Assembly: GCA_022385805.1 (NCBI GenBank)
Contig: MU277726.1
Coordinates: forward strand, 124,001 to 188,000
Direction: 5' to 3'
DNA from: Pilatotrama ljubarskyi
Lineage: Eukaryota; Basidiomycota; Agaricomycetes; Polyporales; Polyporaceae
Length of the DNA stretch: 64,000 nucleotides
Shown here: positions 1 to 10,983 of the stretch, piece by piece
Numbering within the stretch: position 1 is the stretch's first letter
Layout: each line of letters starts with the position of its first letter
Made by a program: the position numbers and the translations under genes
Notes under the pieces: model-generated
What the model saw: only the letters and a program-made list of their open reading frames with translations
The model's database searches: none
Told to the model about the DNA's origin: nothing

Positions 1-3000
1 GCACCCAACTCCCAGACGAAACCCACAGTATAAGCACACACCCTCCATGTGCACGGGCAGATTCTGGCGCTCCTGCGGGAGCTTGACAACGGCGTGCTGC
101 TGGCAGCCCTCGGCCTGGAGGAGCTCGAGGAGCGTCACCTTGGGGTTCTGCGAGAGCGTGTGGAGGCGGACGTGCGCGTCCATAAAGGGCTGGAAGACGC
201 CGTCGAAGAAGCGGCCGACGCCGACCTCGAAGAAGCCGTCGGACACGTAGAGCGCGCCGACGACGCTCTCGACGACGTCCGAGAGGCACTGCGTGCGTGC
301 GTGAGCTTGAGCATTCAACGCGAGAGGATCGTGCGCAGAAGGAGAACGAGCCGGCGCTCACCTTCGGCGGCTCCATCGGCACGTCCAGCCAGTACTGCCC
401 GGGAAGCCTCTCCTCGCGCGCCGCGGCCTCGTACTCGCGCTGGCGCAGCTCGCCGAGCGCGTCGACGTAGCGCCGGATCGTGCCCGCGAGCTGCTCGGAC
501 GCGAGGTGCAGGTGCCGGTGCAGGCCCGCGTGCACGCAGAGCGCGGCGAGCGCGCGGTTCGAGACTTGCGCGCCCTTGAGGAGCGTGAGGCCCCCCGGGG
601 AGAGGTGCGGGTGGCGTGCGTAGATGTGGCGGGCGACGACTGCAGACGGGAGAGNNNNNNNNNNNNNNNNNNNNNNNNNNNNNNNNNNNNNNNNNNNNNN
701 NNNNNNNNNNNNNNNNNNNNNNNNNNNNNNNNNNCGGAAGTCGAGGATCGCGTCCCCGATGAACTCGAGCCGTTCGTAGCTCGCGCCTTCAGCGCCGCCG
801 AGGACTGAGCCATGTGTCTGCCGAGAGTACAGTCAGAGCCTCGTCAGTAGCGGAGGAACAGACGCTCACCAGAGCCTGCGCGAGCAACTCCGGCTTGTTG
901 AACGTGCACCCCAGGAGACCCTGGACGGCCTCCACCGTGCCCGGCGGTAGTGACGAGACGGACGCTGCGGTGCCCGAGCTCTGCGTTTGCGCGTCTTGTT
1001 GCTGCGCCGCGATGCGCGCAAAGTCCGTCCACTGCGCGACGTTGGGGAGGGGGATCTGCAGCCGCCGCGCGGCTTGCAGGGCGACCTCGTGGCCGCCCGA
1101 AAGGAACGCTGCGGCGAGGATGGCCTCGACGACGTCGGCGACGACCTGGTCGCTGCCGTTTGAGGATCTTCCGGGGGTGGGAGCGGGGGAAGAAGGGAGG
1201 CGACGCACCTTGTCGCCCATCCAGAGCGTGTTCTGCGCGTCGAGCTGGCGTTGTTTCTTGGTCTTCTTCTGCTTGCCCTTTCCTTTACCCTTGCCCTCCC
1301 CGTCTGCGCCGTCGGCCTCGGTGCTGGCTTCGGCTTCGGCCATCTCGACGTCCTCGTCCCCATCTTGAGCGGGCGGAGGTGGTGGTGCGGCGGCGGTCGG
1401 TAGGCAAGGCGGCCGCCAGAGCTTGGCGACGAAGCGCTTGTGCTGGACGTACGGGCACACGCCCACGCGCATCGCGCACTCGTGCAGGACCTTGTTCCCG
1501 ATGATGCCCTGCCGGGCGTGGTGCAGCGCGCCTTCGCCCGCGGTGGGCATCGTGACGTACAGGTAGTTTGACGCGACGACTTTGAGGAAGGCGTCGCCTT
1601 GAATGCCGGACAGAGCGTGTCGGTGTTCGTACCATGGCACGGATAGGAGGAGGGGAAGGGGTGGAGGACTCACCGAGGAATTCGAGCCGCTCGTAGTTGG
1701 CGTCCGTCCATGCCGCGCGGGTAGAGAGCGCGACGAGGAGATGCGGCTCCGAGATCGTGTGGTGGAAGAGCTTCGCGTCGAGCTCTTTGACGAGCAGGTA
1801 GCTGTCGATCTTCGTCAGGATCGAGGGTAGGAGCCAGAGGGTGCGGAATGTGCTGAAGGGCCGGTCAGCGCTCTGTGTTACGTGCATATACGTGTGAAAG
1901 ACTGATGTCTGGGCTCACCTGGCGGGGATAGTGAATTTGTACGTGAGCTCCGGGATGAGGTCTGCGGGACAGTGAGCAGGTGCATATTTGGAAGACATCG
2001 GGGACTCACACTTCAGCGGTGGCCGAGGCGAAGGCGTGGGAGGCGCAGACATAGGGTGCAGGTTGTTGACGATGCCTGGGACAGCCGTCACTTCGACCAT
2101 CGGCTGCTTCTCGTCCTCCAGCCCTGGGAAGTCCTTCCGGCGAGCCTTGCAATACTCTAAAAAGTTGGGATACTCGGCCTCGCGCTGTCGCTCGTGTCAG
2201 CAGGTGACCGTGACACAGGAGAGGCGTACGAAGGCATACCGGGCTGTCGTCGGCTTTGCTGAGGGGCGTGAGGTCATGCCGGACCTTCACGAGGAAATGG
2301 CGGTTTGTGAACTCGACGTTGCGATCCTGAACGACTGCGTCCCGGGCGTTGTCGTCCAACGACGTCAAGTTGCTGTACAGTGGCACTGCGAAGTAGTCCG
2401 CCGCGAGCTGCACTGCGTCCCACGGGATGTGCTCTCCGACAGGCAGCTGTGACCACCGCGCGCCTTGCGCGCCGGAGAGTGGCTGCCAGGACGTTTTGAG
2501 CGGGGCGAAGAAGCATAGCCAGTTCTCTGTAGGGCAGTCGAAGGGCTTGTTCAGGAGAGACCGTACGACTCGGTTCGTGTAGCCGCGGAGGGCGTCGAGC
2601 TGGGCAGAGTCGACATTGAAAGGCGCTCCCCTGTAGAAATGGGTCGTGGCCCGTGACCCAGAGAAGAACAACACGAAGTCCGGAACCTGGGGAAGAGGTG
2701 CTCTTGTGAGGAGAACAATTGGGGCATGAGGCTGGCCGGTGAGGTCGTCGGGGATGACCACGGTCGGGTAGAGCGTGGTCACAGTGTACTGCTGCGAATT
2801 CGTCCAGAAGTCCGGGAACTTGCGCGGGTATCCGTGGGTAGCCGAGGAAGTGTTAGCTGTTTTCACGTCCTGCGGCACGTCTTCGCCTGACTGCGAGGAC
2901 AGCCGCGGCGGTTGCCACTGAGGCTGCGGGAAATGACGGTAGTCCATGAGTCCCCTCTGTACGCATTCTTGACATGCGCGATAGAACGTCTCCCGCCGCG

Positions 3001-5318
3001 CTTGCGCTTTTGTAGCGCAGTAGGGTCCAACGACGTCAGATATACCTGTGCTCTTCGGGAGCGACACCGTGGAGCGGTAGCGTTCTTGCATGCCATCTCC
3101 AGTGTTCTGTTCCAAGGAGATAGCAGAGGATGCCTGCCCCGAGGCAATTTGCTCCTCCAGGCTTGCGACGAACCGGTATATGGCTGCCTCCGCATCTACC
3201 TTGTACAGCCGCGCGCTGGTGGTGGGGTCCAAGATGAACTCGTCTCCATCCTCCGTTTCGCTGTCGGAGAGACATTGTTCCACCGCACTGCGCATGGACT
3301 TCGGTGGCATCTCCTTGATGTCGCCTCGGACGAAGCCAGCGATCCAACGGCGCAAGTCCGCATCCACGTTCTCGACATGGTTGAGGATCCGTCTATGCTC
3401 GTTGTTGCCTTTCTCCGCCATGTGGATCAAGTGACTATGCCTCCCTTTGCTGCGAGCTTGACTGTACGCGTACGCGAGCTGGTCTTCGTAGAGGTCGTAG
3501 CTGAACGTATGCGCGTCAGCGAATGCTCGTGAAGACTAGGGAGCCAACGTAGGACAGACCTTATGACCGTGGACGCTGGCATGGGCTCCACATCTTCCAT
3601 GGACCTGGTCAAAATCAGCAGGTTCTGCTGTCCTTCCTCGAAGGAATGACGCAACTCCAGCTATTTGCGCGAGGACGTGAGTATCTACGCGAATGTGCTG
3701 CTCACATCTCATCGCACCTGATAGCTCTCGTTGTTGAGTACGTCATGACGAACTTCGGACGCTCGGATGAAAGGGAGTCGAGTCTCGGGACTTTGCAAGA
3801 TTCGCGCCATAACCCGTGCTACGGATCTGTCCTTGACTGGTGAATGGTGCCTATATAGGTCTTGAAGCATTGGAAACACACGATTCAGACATACCGACGA
3901 TAATACCTCGGAAAGCTTTGCCATGTTCCTCGTAAGCCGATAGAACCTCCAATAGCTTCACCAATTTCGGAGTCACATTACATGAAGACGAGTTCAGGTT
4001 CGCATCCAAGTTCTCCGTTGGCCAGTCCCTCAGCAAGTCACGAAGCCTGGAGTGAGCGGCGGCAGCAGCGTCTTGTGTCGAAGACACGGTCGATTCCGTC
4101 ACTTCGACCAAGACGGTCTTCAAGTACAGGTTGCTGGCAAAGGGCCCGAGCTGCTGCAGGACACGATGTGCCCTGCGGAAGTGGCGAGGCCGCAAGAACA
4201 CGCCAGTCGGATCCGCCTCTCGTAGCTTCACAGCCATAGGAGGGTCAGACTGAGCTGGTGCGTAGGCGTCATACTCTACAACGAGCTCCAGGGGTCCAAA
4301 CCAAGCATCAACAGCCTTGTTCGCGAGAAAGAAGGACCGAGCGCGGAAAACGATCTCGAGCCGCGAGAGATTCAGAGAGGCCCAGCGGTCGGGTGCACTG
4401 GTGACTGCTGCGAGGACTCGAGGAGGCTCCAGTATCTTGGCATAGAAGTCCGTCATCAGCTTCGTGACAGGGTGGGGACCCTGCATGGCTATGAGTCTCT
4501 GTGCGTCGCTGATGACGATCAGGTGTGCTTGAGACAGTTTGACGTCCCCATCGGCGAGCGAGTCGAGGAGCATCTGCGGATGTATGAGTCACCCAGGCTC
4601 GGCGAAGGAGAGTTCGAGGACATACATTAGCAGCAGTGACGACGATGTCATTGTAGACGACACTCGGCCACTCGTTCACGTTGGAGGAATGCAATGCGAC
4701 GGTGTACGCTCCTACCGTGAAGTCCTCATTTTCTAGTTCTGTTGCATACTCCCCGATAGAGAGATTGTCACTTCGTGCTTTCCATGAGTGTGAACAGTCT
4801 CCAGGAGAGTAGACAGTAAACCTACTCCACGATGAACAAGACGAAGCGATGACCTTGCAATCCGTTCACGGCTCTGCTGGACTTGTGCGTGGCGATGCTT
4901 TGTCCGATGATGGACCGCAACAAGTTCAGCTTCTCTGAAGCACAGTCAGTAACCACTCAGCAACGGCGGCTGTGAGGCGCATACCTTCATGGCTCTCGGT
5001 GACAGCTATGACTGGATTTCTCGGCATGTCAGTCAATTGCTTTGTGTATGAGAGCAGGGCCTACGCCCGAAGCCTACCATTCTGTTCGCTCAGTCGCGTG
5101 AACGCCTCGTCAGCAGAGATGATAGGTCGGGGTAACTCTCTATTTGCCTGGCCAGACAAAGACATCCCATTCGTTGCAGTCGGGTGGCTTTCCAGTTTGC
5201 GCCTTTTAGGTTGGTGTTCGACGTCTCGGGATTGACTGCGCTTGCTACCGTTGACGGCGGCCTCGCTCCCGTGGGCAGCGTTTGCCTTCTCAGACGCTTC
5301 TTTCCAGAGGTTCAGCAT
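1..5318 (-). CDS. Dicer-like endoribonuclease with degenerate helicase domain (C-terminus beyond window)
   Basis: RNA-silencing nuclease that would cut dsRNA into small RNAs. Read on the minus strand from the ATG at 5318: an N-terminal basic stretch, then a DExD/H-helicase-shaped region (about 5020-3430), a Dicer dimerization-like domain (SARLYKVDAEAAIYRF, followed by ARRETFYRACQEC), RNase IIIa (about 1885-960: YERLEFLG joined to DAFLKVV, and ADVVEAILAAAFL) and RNase IIIb (about 830-200: SYERLEFIGDAILDF and SDVVESVVGALYVSDGF). Both RNase III sites keep their acidic residues. The helicase does not: the Walker A position reads VTESHEEKL instead of TGSGKT, and the DECH position reads ISDAQ. Motif VI is only partly kept (SQARSKGR). 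RNase IIIa carries an inserted acidic/Lys-Gly linker. No PAZ domain was recognised. There are many short introns. The coding sequence runs off the left edge in the C-terminal region. Dicer identity is firm; loss of ATPase function is inferred. Confidence 0.9.
655..734. other. Assembly gap (80 N)
   Basis: Eighty consecutive N inside the RNase IIIb part of the Dicer-like gene. The flanking exons rejoin in frame as ILDF-L-VARHIY if the exon ends just before the gap and resumes after the CTGCAG acceptor, so the gap is probably mostly or wholly intronic. Confidence 0.95.
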
Positions 5319-5833
5319 GCTAAGAAGGTGAAGGTGCAGGCTGGTGCGTCAAGGCTAACTTGAAGAAGGACGTTTCGAATGCGCCCTGTTCGCACCTTCG
5401 ACGGGATGTCCGAGCCTGAGAGTAGCTCGTGTCAGTCATTCTCGCGTCACTCTCACTATCCTTGGCACCTACAGATCTGTACTATGTTCACTACAGAAGC
5501 CGGCGGAGGGAACAGGGCTTTCCGAAAGAGGACGGCGTATAGGTAGTATGTAACATTGACAGGCGCCCACAGCATGGGCACATACGGTATGGGCGCCAGT
5601 TGAACTACGTTCCGATATCACTACCGCAGCTCCTTGTGGGAGGATTACGGTCATGAAGCCATGTGAGCATGCTTTGCACTTGTAGGACCGGGTGACGCGA
5701 ACATGTCTGAGCAAAGTGAGTGGAGATAAAGCATCCATCTATGCGAAGCACATCCAGGAATACTCGAAGAGGGCCTGATTGCGGTGTTGAAGAGTAGTGT
5801 AGGTCAACCCTAAGCGCATGCGCATCATCTAGT
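5319..5833. promoter_or_regulatory. Intergenic: Dicer upstream region and RF1 3' flank
   Basis: About 515 bp between two minus-strand genes. It should hold the Dicer promoter and 5' UTR and the 3' UTR of the release factor gene. No TATA box, repeat or further gene was recognised. Confidence 0.5.
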
Positions 5834-7381
5834 CTACTGCTGTGCCAAGACTTCCTCCAGTATCTCGTCGTGATGTCGCTGCTGCAGGGCCCTAATGAAG
5901 TCTTGCAGTCCATCACCGTCCATGACTGACGTTAGGTTCTTCAACGACATCCCCAGTCTATGGTCCGTCACCCGGTCCTGAGAAAAGGCGTGAGCGAATT
6001 ATGAGTTATGGGACTTACAAGACGCCTACCTGGGCGTAGTTATATGTCCGGATCTTCTCGCTTCGGTCTGCGCTGCGCACGAGGCTTCGTCGCATATCTC
6101 GCCGGTCAAGCATCTCCTGATTCAGCTTTCGGTCCATGAGGCGCGCTCGCAAAACTTGAAAGGCTCGCCGTCGATTCTAGCATTCTTTGAGCAACATGTG
6201 CTGCTTGTCCATCAGAGAAAACCGTACCTGGTGTTGACTACGTTCATCCTGCATCGATACAGTGATTCCCGTCGGTATATGGGTCAAACGTACGGCAGAT
6301 TCCGTTTTATTGACGTGCTGTATCACGCCCTGAGTATGGTGCTCGCAATCAGTCTAGGAGCACAACGCACCTGGCCGCCCGCGCCTCTCGACCGCATGAC
6401 TTCCAACTTGATCTCGTCCATCTTTATGATATCGTCGTCCGATGAGTTCGACTCGGCCTCTTCGGCTAAGGGAAGTACCTATACACCAAAGTAAGACGCT
6501 TGCAGAATGAGCGGGCGTAAACCACATACCATGACGCTAACAGTACTCGTATGTACTCGCCCGCTGGCTTCGGTAGCAGGGACCCTCTGCACTCGGTGGA
6601 CGCCGCTTTCCCATCTCAGCGCGTCGTAGACACCTTTCCCTTTGACCTCCATTATGGCGTCCTTCATCCCGCCCGTCTCGAGGATGTTACTGCTAACCAG
6701 GTTGACGTCCCAACCCATAGACTGTGCGGCGCGAGTGTACATCCGCACGAGGTCTGCCACGAAGAGAGCGGACTCGGAGCCTCCGACGCCAGCTCGGAGC
6801 TCAATGATAGCTGAGAGGTGACCGGTGTGAGAGGGTGGTACGAGGAGTGCAGGGAAGGTGTTCTCGACTAGGTTGTTCATGTTCTCCGACAGAGCTGCGT
6901 AGTCTTCTTCAGCCATGCTTCGCATGGTCGGATCGGGATCGTTCAGTAGAGGCAGCGTCTCCTCCAGAGACTACTGCAATGCTTGCGGTCAGAAAGTACA
7001 AGGAGTGTATGCAGCGGTGCACTGACCTGTCTCGCCCGATTCCATTCTGCCCAAGCTTCTTGTAGAGGTTCAAGCTCTCTGATCTTCCTAACTCGTCGTA
7101 TGTCCTCCTCTGACAGCGCGTCCTCAGAGAGCTGGAGGGTGTGTCACGAAATGGGGTATTGGGAGTAACAGTCAACAGCGCACCTCAGACTGAAGCCTCC
7201 GCCGTTCCTCGACCTTCCTCTTCACATACTGCACAATGGGCGCATCTTGAGCACTTGACGTAGAGCCAGCTTGTCGTTGCGCCTGCGCAAGCACGACTCT
7301 GCAGGCATGAAAGTGTCGTGATGGTCTGGCCTGCCGGAGGGCGGGCAAGGTAGAGATGGACCGAAACATTAACCGAAACAT
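5834..7381 (-). CDS. Mitochondrial peptide chain release factor 1 (class I, GGQ)
   Basis: Ends mitochondrial translation at stop codons by triggering peptidyl-tRNA hydrolysis. The start is the ATG at 7381, which gives an Arg/Ser-rich N-terminus ([19 protein letters not shown]) expected of a mitochondrial presequence; a second in-frame Met follows four codons later. Core motifs are the PCRF-type block [14 protein letters not shown], then [15 protein letters not shown], then [23 protein letters not shown], and a C-terminal [12 protein letters not shown] block. The GGQ catalytic loop is intact, but a 53-nt intron (6318-6370) separates GGQ from HVN, so it looks lost in unspliced DNA. Length and domain order fit the RF1/PrfA family. 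It is head-to-head with the ankyrin-like gene. Confidence 0.93.
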
Positions 7382-7737
7382 AGGAAACGAGAGCGATCGC
7401 GGACGAAATTTCGGAAGGACACCGCGCACGTCCGGAGCATCGGGGCGGTTTGCCGGGAACGGCACACGGGCGCTTCCGTCTGTGTGCTCCCGCTGCAACG
7501 AACTCCGTCATTTGCCTTGAAGTTGAACCGCCTCGACCAGCTTCACGGAGACAAGGATGACACTGCCTCGTAACTTGTCTTCGGACCACACCTGCTCTTC
7601 CTAACCTGGACGCTTGTGATACCCTCTGCATGCTGTATCCACCAAGGAAGCCATTCTCGTATACAAAGCGCCGTCTCAGCGTGTAACCGGACCGACATCA
7701 TATACCCTTACCATACTTCGTGGCGGCTCTACCGACG
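7382..7737. promoter_or_regulatory. Divergent promoter region (RF1 / ankyrin-like gene)
   Basis: The 356 bp between two start codons facing away from each other must contain both promoters and 5' UTRs. No clear TATA box or repeat was seen. Confidence 0.55.
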
Positions 7738-9298
7738 ATGTTCAACAACGCACCCATGGTGACCTATGTAGCCGCAAAGGATTTTGAGGACGAAGCCGTG
7801 TCGCGTCCCAGTACCCCGACAGGACCAACTCGTGAACGTTCGCCATCCGACCCATGTCTGCCAGCTCGTCTTCCCAGTTCAGGTGAGTTCTAGTACAATC
7901 CCCATGATCGCCGGTACCGACAGCAACGTTAAGGCTTTCTGCAGCGAGAAGCACAGAGGGTGGCGCCGAAAGCCGTAGAGGCTGAGCTCGAGCGCATCCG
8001 CAAGTCGCTGGAAATACCACCGCCACCAAGTCCGCAGCAAGCGGAAGAGGAGAAGTCTCCTCCGACTTCTCCTGCGGCAAGCCCCAAGTCAAAGCGAAAG
8101 TCTTTCCTCGACGCGCTACCTGCAGCTTTCTCGGCGGCGAAGATGCTACGGACGACATCGCAGAGCCGGCGTGACGGACCCTGGAAGGCACCCGAGGTTA
8201 GCTCGTCATGATCTTCACTATCATTACGCACTAAGAATGCTTCTCAGCCATACGAGATTATGCGTGCAATAGAGCGGAAAGACATTATGTTCCTAATGGA
8301 AGTCCGTGACCGCTCGTTCCAGGTAAGTGTACATCCTCAAAGCTCAGAGGCCGAACTAATTGATATCATGCCCTCAGAGTCTCGTGCAGAAGTCTGGAGA
8401 TGTCACTCCACTCATCCATGCCATGCGAATAGAGCATACGGACATGGCGATAGTCCTGCTGGGCGCTTTCTCTCGGTACATCAACAATCTGCAGGATGAG
8501 GATCTCGAGAAGCCGGAAACGAAGAAGCTCCTGAAAATGTTGCGTATGTTCGTCCGCTACTTTTGGTTGTGATGTTATGCTCATGATACTGTAGGGATCA
8601 ATCTCAAGACTGCCATCGACTTCGGGTTGCAGAAACAACAGAAGGACCTGATGGCGTCGTTCCTGCAGACGTTGATCATGAGCGAGGGTGACTCGTGGAT
8701 AGCTCTACAAACTGCCGACACTGCTGTGGCGTTGCGCCAAGGCACGGCAGGCAAGCCCGTCCATGAAGCGCAAGAAGCCGTTCGCAGCTTCGCGACGAAG
8801 AGTCTCGGCAAGGCGGACTTCATAGCATCTCTAGAGGACTAGTGAGTACCCCTGGCTGTTTGTCTGGGCTTCGATGTCTAATGCGGCTGGTTAGCATTGC
8901 TAACGCCACGGCTGACCTGGTCATGATGGCCGCATGGTCACTCGTGCTGCAGGTGGTGCAGGGAGAACCATTACCGGTGCGTACACTTGCGTACATCGGA
9001 GCATCATCCCGAACTCACCATGACGGCTTGCAGGCGTACTACTTCGCAAGGGACGACCGCGTATACCGGGCATTTGTCGAGCGACTGGACAAACACAAAG
9101 ATGCCATCCAGCTGAGGGTCGGACGTCGACTACGTTGGCAGTTGAGAGTACTACGGACCCAACTTGAGGGCAGGAACAGGACATATCGTGTACGTGGTCC
9201 AGGATTCGTTCAATCATTCCCCGCTAACATGCCATGATCGTCTCTAGAGTAAAGTTGATTCTTTAGCCAAGGAGCTCGACGAGGGAGAGGGCGTATGA
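7738..9298 (+). CDS. Ankyrin-like conserved fungal protein, function unknown
   Basis: The start is ATG at 7738. An N-terminal disordered part rich in Ser/Pro follows (RPSTPTGPTRERSPSD; a proline/glutamate stretch IPPPPSPQQAEEEK). After several short introns comes a helical part. Its segment SGDVTPLIHAMRIEHTDMAI resembles one ankyrin repeat, followed by long helices (NLKTAIDFGLQKQQKDLMASF; DDRVYRAFVERLDKHKDAIQ). It ends in a short charged helix (VDSLAKELDEGEGV) and TGA at 9296-9298. No signal peptide, TM segment or catalytic motif is visible. It could be a cytosolic scaffold. The reading frame across introns is consistent, so the gene is real; its role is unknown. Confidence 0.75.
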
Positions 9299-9757
9299 GC
9301 GCCCGAACTCCTCATGTTGTACCTATATATCACTGGCTTGTATACTAATGTGTAGCAACAGAACGCGACACTCCTTCCGCTAGGCTCCCCCTTCTGCCCT
9401 CGCGGCCTGTCGCAACTCATTTGCTCATACAAGGTGCCCTGCGCGTCGAAGCCCACGTCCGCGTAGTGGCGTATTACTGAGCATATAGCAAACTTAGCCA
9501 TGGGGGTCTTCGCAAACTCCCTTGGCACCTCTACTTCTCGAAGTACTAGGGGCTCGTAAAAGGTACCGCGCGTGTCCAAGGACGCAACACGTAATGCGGC
9601 GTATCATCGAGCATACATCCGCCCCTTCTCTTCATCTCGCCTTGTATGTAGTCTTCGCTCTACACGAGCCACTCGCCCGGAATACATACCATTAGGCCAC
9701 GGGGGGGCCATCGTAATACGAGAAAGAAAAATGTCCGAGGAGTGACGTCCGGCATGC
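9299..9757. other. Intergenic between convergent genes
   Basis: About 460 bp between the stop codons of two convergent genes, expected to be 3' UTRs and terminators. No repeat or gene is recognised. Confidence 0.5.
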
Positions 9758-10589
9758 TCAGAGCGTCAGCTTGAATTCATTGTACCACAGATAGAACCAG
9801 GCCACAAGGAGGCTCAGAACGGCGGGTCCGAGGTTGAGCTGCACTATGGCGTATATCCAAGCCGTGGCGATCGGTGGGCTCTACATGTTCGCGTCAGTTG
9901 GCATATTTGCTTACAGGGCCTCATAAGATGCTGACCTGTCGCATGACTGTGAGCCAGTTGCCACGGTTGAGCAACCAGACCATCCGCATCCCAGCAATAC
10001 AGGACAGCCAGAAGAGGGCTGCTTGCATCCTTTTGTCGGCCTTGTAACGGTTCGCTTACAAGGTAAAGGCGTTCAATGAGGATCGTACTTGGTATCACCT
10101 GAACTCACTGTAGAAGACGAATACGGCGATGACTGCGAACCACGCAACCTGTGAGTGAGGTTCACGTACAACACTGTTCATACGTACTGGGCACTCCGGG
10201 GAGCATACGGTCCCACAGAGCCTCGTAGGACGGTTTCCTCCCATACTGGTAATGTACCAAGCTACAATACATAGCATAAGCCAATCGAACCTACGATACA
10301 ATTGACGAACGTACATTTCCATCAGCAAGAGCATGAACGACATAGGTATCACAAGATACAATGCGCGGAATATCTCGTCTGCAAGCGGGGAGATCTCGTA
10401 GTCCTCGTCTTCCTCCCCTTCTGCTTGTGCACCGTTCTTGGTGGCTGCCCCAGAGGAGACTTGCTTGAGGATGCCAGTCTCCTTGATGATCCGCCACTGC
10501 TCGTCCTCAGGTATGTCCACCGCGGTCGTTTTGCTCGCTTCCTCGGCAGCGTGCTGCTTGGCACGAGCTTCCTTGCGATTCTTCCCCAT
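9758..10589 (-). CDS. Small multi-pass membrane protein, conserved in fungi, unknown function
   Basis: The start is ATG at 10589, giving a Lys/Arg-rich cytosolic N-terminus (MGKNRKEARAKQHAAEEASK), then an acidic linker (EGEEDEDYEI). Several hydrophobic segments follow: FRALYLVIPMSFMLLLMEM, then after an intron VHYQYGRKPSYEALWDRMLPG (a loop), VAWFAVIAVFVFYS, and at the C-terminus IATAWIYAIVQLNLGPAVLS and LLVAWFYLWYNEFKLTL. The last hydrophobic exon ends at TGA 9758-9760. I recognise this pattern as a conserved fungal protein of unknown function, but cannot assign a domain name with certainty. Location in the ER or another endomembrane is a guess from the membrane topology only. Confidence 0.78.
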
Positions 10590-10983
10590 GCTGTATCAGT
10601 GCGGTATTGGCTATCGAGCTCAGTGTATATAGGGCGTGGACGGTGGTCAAGCAAGCAGCCTCTCGGCCACCGCGCCACGGCGCGTCGGACTCGCTGTAGC
10701 CTGTGCATCGAGCGCCTATGATTCACAGTGCACGCTCCTCCGTACGTTCTTGCCGCGGCACACGGCCTTCGAATGCTACGCACCGATAGACAAGTGGAAT
10801 TTCGACAGATACTGGGGCACTATCAATGACTCTGTTGTGGGGCCAGTGTCCGGCACCTCAGGCTGGCGGTATCTTCCATCCTGGTACTACGTTCTCCGGA
10901 ACCGCGTGTGCGACAAATTGGTATTGTACATCCCACCTACGATGATTACATAGCGTGTCGAAAGCAGCCGGAACACTCTCCTT
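10590..10983. promoter_or_regulatory. Intergenic: membrane-protein promoter and HRD1 3' flank
   Basis: About 390 bp between two minus-strand genes. A 105-codon open frame lies here but shows no recognisable protein features. It is taken as promoter, 5' UTR and the neighbouring 3' UTR. Confidence 0.45.

Noticed and set aside
6300..6380. Apparent loss of the GGQ motif in release factor 1 (unspliced reading gives GVIQHVN)
   Set aside because: A 53-nt intron with proper borders restores GAGGQ-HVN.
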